Shown here: positions 60,062-64,000 of the stretch, piece by piece
How the letters are laid out: each line of letters starts with the position of its first letter
How positions within the stretch are numbered: position 1 is the stretch's first letter
Assembly (NCBI RefSeq): GCF_001571085.1
Contig: NZ_BCTC01000015.1
Span: 1-64,000, forward strand
Length of the DNA: 64,000 nucleotides
Source: Azohydromonas lata NBRC 102462
Lineage (GTDB): Bacteria > Pseudomonadota > Gammaproteobacteria > Burkholderiales > Burkholderiaceae_C
Direction: 5' to 3'
Notes under the pieces: generated by a model
The model's input: the letters and a program-made list of their open reading frames with translations, nothing else
Databases searched by the model: none
Told to the model about the DNA's origin: nothing
Position numbers and translations under genes: made by a program

Positions 60062-60199
60062 GGCGGCTTGCTCCTCGAAAAAGGGATGGCGTGAATGCGG
60101 GCAGTCTAGGTTTGGACCCCAGGCAAAGGCTTTCGTTCTTTGCCGGCATGCCCAGGTCTTGAGCAACAATCTTTCTTCAAATAAGGAACTGGAGAACGG

Positions 60200-60805
60200 A
60201 TGACGCCGAAAAATCAAAAATCAGGGAAAACCCGTGCTTCGAGTGGCGAGGCGGCGGTCCCGTCCGCACCCACCGGGGCCGGGGCATCGGACGTGCCGGC
60301 CGCCGGCAGTGGGCTGGACCGTTACGACGTGGCCATCCTGGAGGAGCTGCAGCGCGACGCGCGGCTGTCCAACGCCGAGCTGGCCGAGCGCATCGGCCTG
60401 TCGGCAGCGCCGACCTGGCGACGCGTCAAGGCGCTGGAGCAGCGCGGCGTGATCACCGGCTACCGCGCGGTCATCGACCGGCGCCGCATCGGCCTGGGCG
60501 TGTTCGCCTTCGTCCGCGTGGATGCCGACCGCAACACCGGCAGCGCCACGCGCGAGCTGGAGGAGGCGCTGTGCGCGCTGCCGGAGGTGTCCTCCTGCCA
60601 CTACATCAGCGGCGCGGGCACGTTCGAGCTGCAGGTGCTGGCCACCGACCTCGACGCCTTCGCCCGCTTTGCCACCCACACCCTGCTCAACCTGCCCAAC
60701 GTGAAGGACGTCCACACCAGTTTTTCGCTCGGGGAAGTGAAGGCGGGCGGGGCGCTGCCGCTGTCGCACCTGGGCGCGCGGGCTTCGGCCTCCAGGACGG
60801 CCTGA
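60200..60805 (+). CDS. Lrp/AsnC family transcriptional regulator
   Basis: The 201-residue protein has an N-terminal extension of about 38 residues rich in Ala, Gly and Ser, an AsnC helix-turn-helix (VAILEELQRDARLSNAELAERIGLSAAPTWRRVKALEQRGVITGYRAVID) and an RAM ligand-binding domain ending VKDVHTSFSLGEVK. It is divergent from the indolepyruvate oxidoreductase gene, 138 bp apart, and probably controls it in response to an amino or keto acid. GGAG lies 5 bp before the ATG. The disordered extension is longer than usual. Confidence 0.92.
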   Translation: MTPKNQKSGKTRASSGEAAVPSAPTGAGASDVPAAGSGLDRYDVAILEELQRDARLSNAELAERIGLSAAPTWRRVKALEQRGVITGYRAVIDRRRIGLGVFAFVRVDADRNTGSATRELEEALCALPEVSSCHYISGAGTFELQVLATDLDAFARFATHTLLNLPNVKDVHTSFSLGEVKAGGALPLSHLGARASASRTA

Positions 60806-60850
60806 CACGGTCTTCGCGCGGATGAAAGCCCGCTGGCATGGGGTTTGCGC

Positions 60851-60862
60851 TGTGTATACACA
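60851..60862. promoter_or_regulatory. 12-bp palindrome TGTGTATACACA
   Basis: This is a perfect palindrome in the 229-bp gap between the Lrp gene and the kinase gene. The core TGTATACA is typical of operators for GntR regulators of the FCD class, though no such regulator is encoded in the window. Confidence 0.45.
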
Positions 60863-60903
60863 TGTTTCCCCCCGCCACTTGTGCCCTTCATCCCGCGCTG
60901 AGC

Positions 60904-60919
60904 ATTCAGCAATCTGAAA
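60904..60919. promoter_or_regulatory. Palindrome TTCAG-N4-CTGAA, site 3
   Basis: ATTCAGCAATCTGAAA shares the TTCAG-N4-CTGAA core with the two sites at 56385 and 56429. It lies 115 bp before the kinase gene, where an operator would be expected. Confidence 0.4.
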
Positions 60920-61034
60920 TTGCATCCCGTGCTCATGGCTGCACCGTGCTGGGCCGCCGTGCCGCACGCTGGCAGGGCGAGGGCACCTTGGCGGTGCCGT
61001 GGAACAAGGCGAAGGCATTCACGGGAGCGTGCGC

Positions 61035-61745
61035 ATGAACAACATGGTCCATCCCGAAGGCAACGAGCTGGCCCGGCTGCGTGGCCTGCTGCAGCACACC
61101 GAGGCGCAGCAGGCGCGGCAGCAGGCGCGGCTGGCGCAGCAGCTCCATGGCGACCTGGGTGCGCTGCTGGTGGCTGTGAAGCTGGAGCTGGGCTGGGTGG
61201 AGCGCCGCTTGGGCGAGCAGCCCGACCTGGGGGCCAAGTGCGCCAGCTTGGGCGGGCTGCTGGACGCCGCCGTGGACAACCTCAACCGCCTGGCCACCTC
61301 GCTGCGCCCGCGGCTGCTGGAGTGGCCGGGGCTGTGGTCGGCGCTGGAGTGGCTGGCACAGGACTTCGCGCAGCGCGAGAACCTGCACGCCGACGTGCGC
61401 ATGCATGTGCAGGCCGGCGTGGCGCTGCCCGCGTCGGCGCAGGACTGGGCCGATGCCGTCTACCGCAGCGCCGAGGAGCTGCTCACCAACGTCGCGCGCC
61501 ATGCCCAGGCCCGCACCCTGCGCGTGCGCCTGTACGTGGAGGAGCCGCCCGAGGGCGTGATGCTGCTGGAGGTGGGCGACGACGGCGTGGGTTTCGAGCC
61601 TGCCGCGCTGGAGCACGGCTGGGGCCTGCTGGCCCTGCGCGAGCGCGTGGCCCATTGGGGCGGCCGCCTGACGCTGGCCAGCGCGCCGGGCGGCGGCACC
61701 ACGGTGCGATTGAAGCTGCCTTTGCCGCGGGGAGAGGACGCATGA
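61035..61745 (+). CDS. Soluble HisKA_3-type sensor histidine kinase
   Basis: The 236-residue protein has no membrane helix or sensor domain. After a helical N-terminus comes the dimerisation/phosphorylation segment QLHGDLGALLVAVKLELGWV with H38, then a HATPase domain with SAEELLTNVARHAQA, DDGVGF, HGWGLLALRERVAHWGG and GGGTTVRLKLPL. The residue after the histidine, normally acidic, is glycine, and the glutamine of the HDxxxQ phosphatase motif is Ala43. Its stop overlaps the start of the response regulator gene by 4 bp. An N-terminal partner must supply the signal. Confidence 0.85.
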   Translation: MNNMVHPEGNELARLRGLLQHTEAQQARQQARLAQQLHGDLGALLVAVKLELGWVERRLGEQPDLGAKCASLGGLLDAAVDNLNRLATSLRPRLLEWPGLWSALEWLAQDFAQRENLHADVRMHVQAGVALPASAQDWADAVYRSAEELLTNVARHAQARTLRVRLYVEEPPEGVMLLEVGDDGVGFEPAALEHGWGLLALRERVAHWGGRLTLASAPGGGTTVRLKLPLPRGEDA

Positions 61746-62437
61746 ACGACCGCACCGTCCTGGGTCCCAGCCACGAGCCGCTGCCCGGCAGCGTGCCGCA
61801 CATGCGCGTGCTGCTGTGCGACGGCCATCCGCTGGTGCGCCGTGCGCTGCGCCAGATGCTGGAGGAAGTGGGGATCGTTCTGGCCGGCGAGGCCGGCAGC
61901 GGCGCCGAAGTGCTGCTCAAGGTGCGCCAGGCCAGCGCCTGCCAGCCCTACGACGTGGTGCTCATGGACATCGAGATGCCCTACCGCGACGGGCTGGACC
62001 TGCTGCGGCTGCTGCGCAACGAATGCCCGCACCTGCCCGTGCTCATGCTCTCGGCCTTCCAGGACAAGCAGTACGCCGTGCGCAGCCTCAAGCTGGGTGC
62101 GGCGGGCTGCCTGAGCAAGAGCGCCGACGGGCACCAGTTCCTGCAGGCCCTCTCCACCGTCATGAAGGGCGGGTTGCACATTCCGCCGGACGTGGGCGCG
62201 CAGCTCGACGGCGCGCTGGAGCGCCGCGGCCGCGCCCCGCTGCGCGAGCGGCTGTCGCCGCGCGAGCTCGACGTCTTCAAGCTCCTGACCTCCGGCCGCA
62301 GCGTGACCGAGATCGCCGCGCAGCTCGACCTGCCCCCGCAGGACGTGGCCGAGTGCCGCGCCCAACTGCTGGAGCTCACCGGCATGCGCAACGAGGTGGA
62401 GCTCACGCTGTACGCGGTGCGGGAGGCCATGGTTTGA
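61742..62437 (+). CDS. NarL/FixJ-type response regulator (divergent)
   Basis: The 231-residue protein has a receiver domain with the phosphoryl-acceptor D76 in LMDIEMP, the conserved Lys in LSKSA and a LuxR-type C-terminal domain (LSPRELDVFKLLTSGRSVTEIAAQLDLPPQDVAECRAQLLELTG). Two features are unusual. The acidic pair that binds Mg is D27-G28 (LCDGHP) rather than D-D, and the recognition helix reads QDVAECRAQLLE instead of the usual TVKxHxxxIxxK. Both suggest altered activation or DNA binding. It is translationally coupled to the kinase. Confidence 0.85.
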   Translation: MNDRTVLGPSHEPLPGSVPHMRVLLCDGHPLVRRALRQMLEEVGIVLAGEAGSGAEVLLKVRQASACQPYDVVLMDIEMPYRDGLDLLRLLRNECPHLPVLMLSAFQDKQYAVRSLKLGAAGCLSKSADGHQFLQALSTVMKGGLHIPPDVGAQLDGALERRGRAPLRERLSPRELDVFKLLTSGRSVTEIAAQLDLPPQDVAECRAQLLELTGMRNEVELTLYAVREAMV

Positions 62438-62444
62438 ATCCGGG

Positions 62445-63686
62445 TCACCCCTCCAGCCGCACATCCCTGCACGCCCGCCACAGCGTCAGGTCGTAGGCGA
62501 TCTTCAAGCCCCCGCACAGCAGCAGCGGCCAGGCCGTGAGCCCGGCGGCCAGCAGTGCCGCGCTCAGGGCGGGGCTCAGCGCCGCGGCCAGGCTGCGCGG
62601 CACGGCCGTGAAGCTGGCCGCCGCCGTGCGCTCCGGCGGCGTCACGGCCGCCATCACGTAGGCGCCGCGCGCGGGCACGTCCATTTGCGACAGCGCCGCG
62701 CGCACCAGCAGCAGCGCCAGCGCGCTCCACAGGCCCGGCGCCAGCGCCGCCAGCACCAGGCACACGTTGGCCGGCAGGTGCGTGAACACCATGGTGTTGA
62801 GCAGGCCGATGCGCGCGGCCAGCCGCGGCGCCGCCAGTTGCGAGGCCGCGCTCAACAGCCCCGTGGCGAAGAAGAACACCCCCGCCTGCGCCGGCTGCAG
62901 GTTGAAGCGCTGCAGCAGCCACAGGCTCAGCAGCGAGTTCACCAGCAGCCCGCCCGCGAACGAGTCCACGCTGAACAGCAGCGCCAGCCGCACCACCAGC
63001 GGCCGCGACGGGCCCAGCGCGCCGCGGCCTTCGCCGGCACTCGCCGCCGCCGCATCGCCCGCGGGCTGCGCCTCCTGTGCCCGCGGCAACCGTCCATACA
63101 GCCCCCACAGCACCAGGCCCAGCAGCCCGTACAGGCCGAACATCAGCCGCAGCGCCGCCAGCGGCTCCAGCCCAACGCGCGCGAGCCACTGCGGCAGCCC
63201 CGCGCCCAACGCGCCCACGGCGGCGCAGACGGCGGCCAGCACGCTGTAGCGGGCGAACAGCGCCGTGCGCGCCGGCCCGCGCGCGGCTTGCGCCAGCCGT
63301 GCGTGCTCCAGCGGCAGGAACACGCTCACGTCCCCCGAGCTGGGATTGAGCGTGCCCACGAAAGCCACGAGCAGCAGCGCAACAAAGCCGTCCAGCAGCG
63401 CGAAGCCCGCGCCCGTGGCCGCCATCAGCAGCGCCGCGCCGCGCAGCAGGCCGCGCGGGCTGAAGCGGTGCCCCCACGCGCCCACGGCCAGCGTCGCCAG
63501 CGCCGAGCCCAGCAGCGTGGCCGTGCTGATCAGGCCCACCGACAGGGCGTCGAAACCCAGGGCCAGCAGCCAGGCCGGCAGCAGCACCGCCATGGCGCCA
63601 TCGGCCAGCGCCCGCAGCGCGCGCGCCAGCAGCAGCGTGCGCGCCCAAGGGCTGGCGCCGGCGGGCAGCAGCGTTGGGCGCGGCAT
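62445..63686 (-). CDS. MFS transporter
   Basis: The protein has about 413 residues and twelve predicted membrane helices. The first half has LPAWLLALGFDALSVGLISTATLLGSALATLAVGAWGHRF with the MFS loop motif G-x-x-x-D-R-like region, and a charged, Ala-rich central loop (about 200-230) precedes the second half. MFS families of this type usually export drugs or metabolites; the substrate is unknown. The start is uncertain: ATG 63686 or ATG 63710, neither with a clear ribosome site. It converges with the response regulator with 7 bp between stops. Confidence 0.85.
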   Translation of the reverse strand: MPRPTLLPAGASPWARTLLLARALRALADGAMAVLLPAWLLALGFDALSVGLISTATLLGSALATLAVGAWGHRFSPRGLLRGAALLMAATGAGFALLDGFVALLLVAFVGTLNPSSGDVSVFLPLEHARLAQAARGPARTALFARYSVLAAVCAAVGALGAGLPQWLARVGLEPLAALRLMFGLYGLLGLVLWGLYGRLPRAQEAQPAGDAAAASAGEGRGALGPSRPLVVRLALLFSVDSFAGGLLVNSLLSLWLLQRFNLQPAQAGVFFFATGLLSAASQLAAPRLAARIGLLNTMVFTHLPANVCLVLAALAPGLWSALALLLVRAALSQMDVPARGAYVMAAVTPPERTAAASFTAVPRSLAAALSPALSAALLAAGLTAWPLLLCGGLKIAYDLTLWRACRDVRLEG

Positions 63687-63807
63687 GGAGGAGGGGGCAG
63701 GAGGCGGCATGGGGCAACGCGGCAAAGGGTGGTGAGGACGGCGGCGCAGCCCTGTGCCGCGGCTCGCGCACCAGGGCCGGCTCCTTGCGCCGCGCGCCGT
63801 GCCGCCC

Positions 63808-64000
63808 TCAGGCCGGCTGCTGCGAACGCGCGTGCGCCAGCGCGTCGTCCAATGCCGCGAGCAGGTCGGCCGGATCGACGGGCTTGGTGAGGTAGCGGAA
63901 ATAGCCGCGCGCCAGCCCCTGCTCCACGGCGTCGGGCATGGCGTCGGCCGTGAGCGCGATGACGGGGATGTGCGCCGTGGCCGGGTCGGCGTGCAGCAGC
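63808..64000 (-). CDS. Receiver (REC) domain protein, C-terminal end
   Basis: The visible last 63 residues read IPVIALTADAMPDAVEQGL and then RGYFRYLTKPVD, the end of a CheY-like receiver with the conserved Thr/Ala and Lys residues, followed by a short helix and stop. The rest lies beyond the window. Receivers at the extreme C-terminus like this usually belong to hybrid histidine kinases. Confidence 0.8.
   Translation of the reverse strand, partial: LLHADPATAHIPVIALTADAMPDAVEQGLARGYFRYLTKPVDPADLLAALDDALAHARSQQPA

Overview
The window is about 64 kb of high-GC DNA from a betaproteobacterium, most likely a Comamonadaceae member (Acidovorax/Melaminivora/Alicycliphilus-like). The inference rests on gene content and order: a PhaM-type granule protein, a DUF3567 protein, methionine synthase split into two genes, a TorF-type porin ahead of glnK-amtB, the GshA type used by this group, the order atp operon then hemE-priA, and a large fused indolepyruvate:ferredoxin oxidoreductase beside an Lrp regulator. 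No species can be named from sequence alone. The region is ordinary chromosome: I see no prophage, insertion sequence, CRISPR array, rRNA or tRNA.

Layout. 0-3.7 kb: partial phaM, a membrane-anchored retropepsin-like protease, a degenerate fumarylacetoacetate-hydrolase homologue, a Pro-rich DUF3108 protein and a DUF3567 protein. 3.9-12.6 kb: a two-module AAA+ ATPase, split metH, a glycine-zipper membrane protein and comM. 12.6-15.6 kb: a nitrogen-controlled operon (porin-glnK-amtB) with a sigma-54 promoter and NtrC-type sites visible upstream. 15.7-23.1 kb: gshA, kup, benE, gshB, uup. 23.1-29.6 kb: an unknown protein, a GNAT acetyltransferase, a short sugar-acid cluster (HpaI-type aldolase, aldose epimerase, SMP-30 lactonase) and dsbD. 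29.8-37.1 kb: the complete F1Fo ATP synthase operon atpIBEFHAGDC. 37.2-41.4 kb: a B12-binding radical SAM protein, two TPM-domain proteins and LemA. 41.4-48.5 kb: hemE, priA, a 1.5-kb gene-free interval and rep. 48.7-53.2 kb: a TonB-dependent receptor, a YfiR homologue and a GGDEF-EAL protein. 53.6-64 kb: YceI-YceI-cytochrome b561, a BON lipoprotein, the indolepyruvate oxidoreductase with a divergent Lrp-type regulator, a soluble histidine kinase with its response regulator, an MFS exporter and the end of a receiver domain.

Most striking feature. The gap between priA and rep, two replication-restart helicases, carries four copies of a 49-bp element. Each copy ends in two tandem 9-mers, the second being TTATCCACA or TTGTCCACA, which match or nearly match the DnaA box. 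All four copies have the same internal spacing and orientation. A related tandem pair lies 14 bp before the priA start codon. Extra fragments of the element, one of them inverted, lie in the same gap. It could be a DnaA-binding or titration locus, or a local expansion of a dispersed repeat.

Other points worth attention are a receptor-YfiR-cyclic-di-GMP unit that may link an outer-membrane receptor to c-di-GMP, a kinase/regulator pair with altered catalytic motifs, an FAH homologue and an HpaI-type aldolase lacking expected acidic residues, and three genes whose -10-like boxes lie so close to the ATG that leaderless transcripts are predicted.
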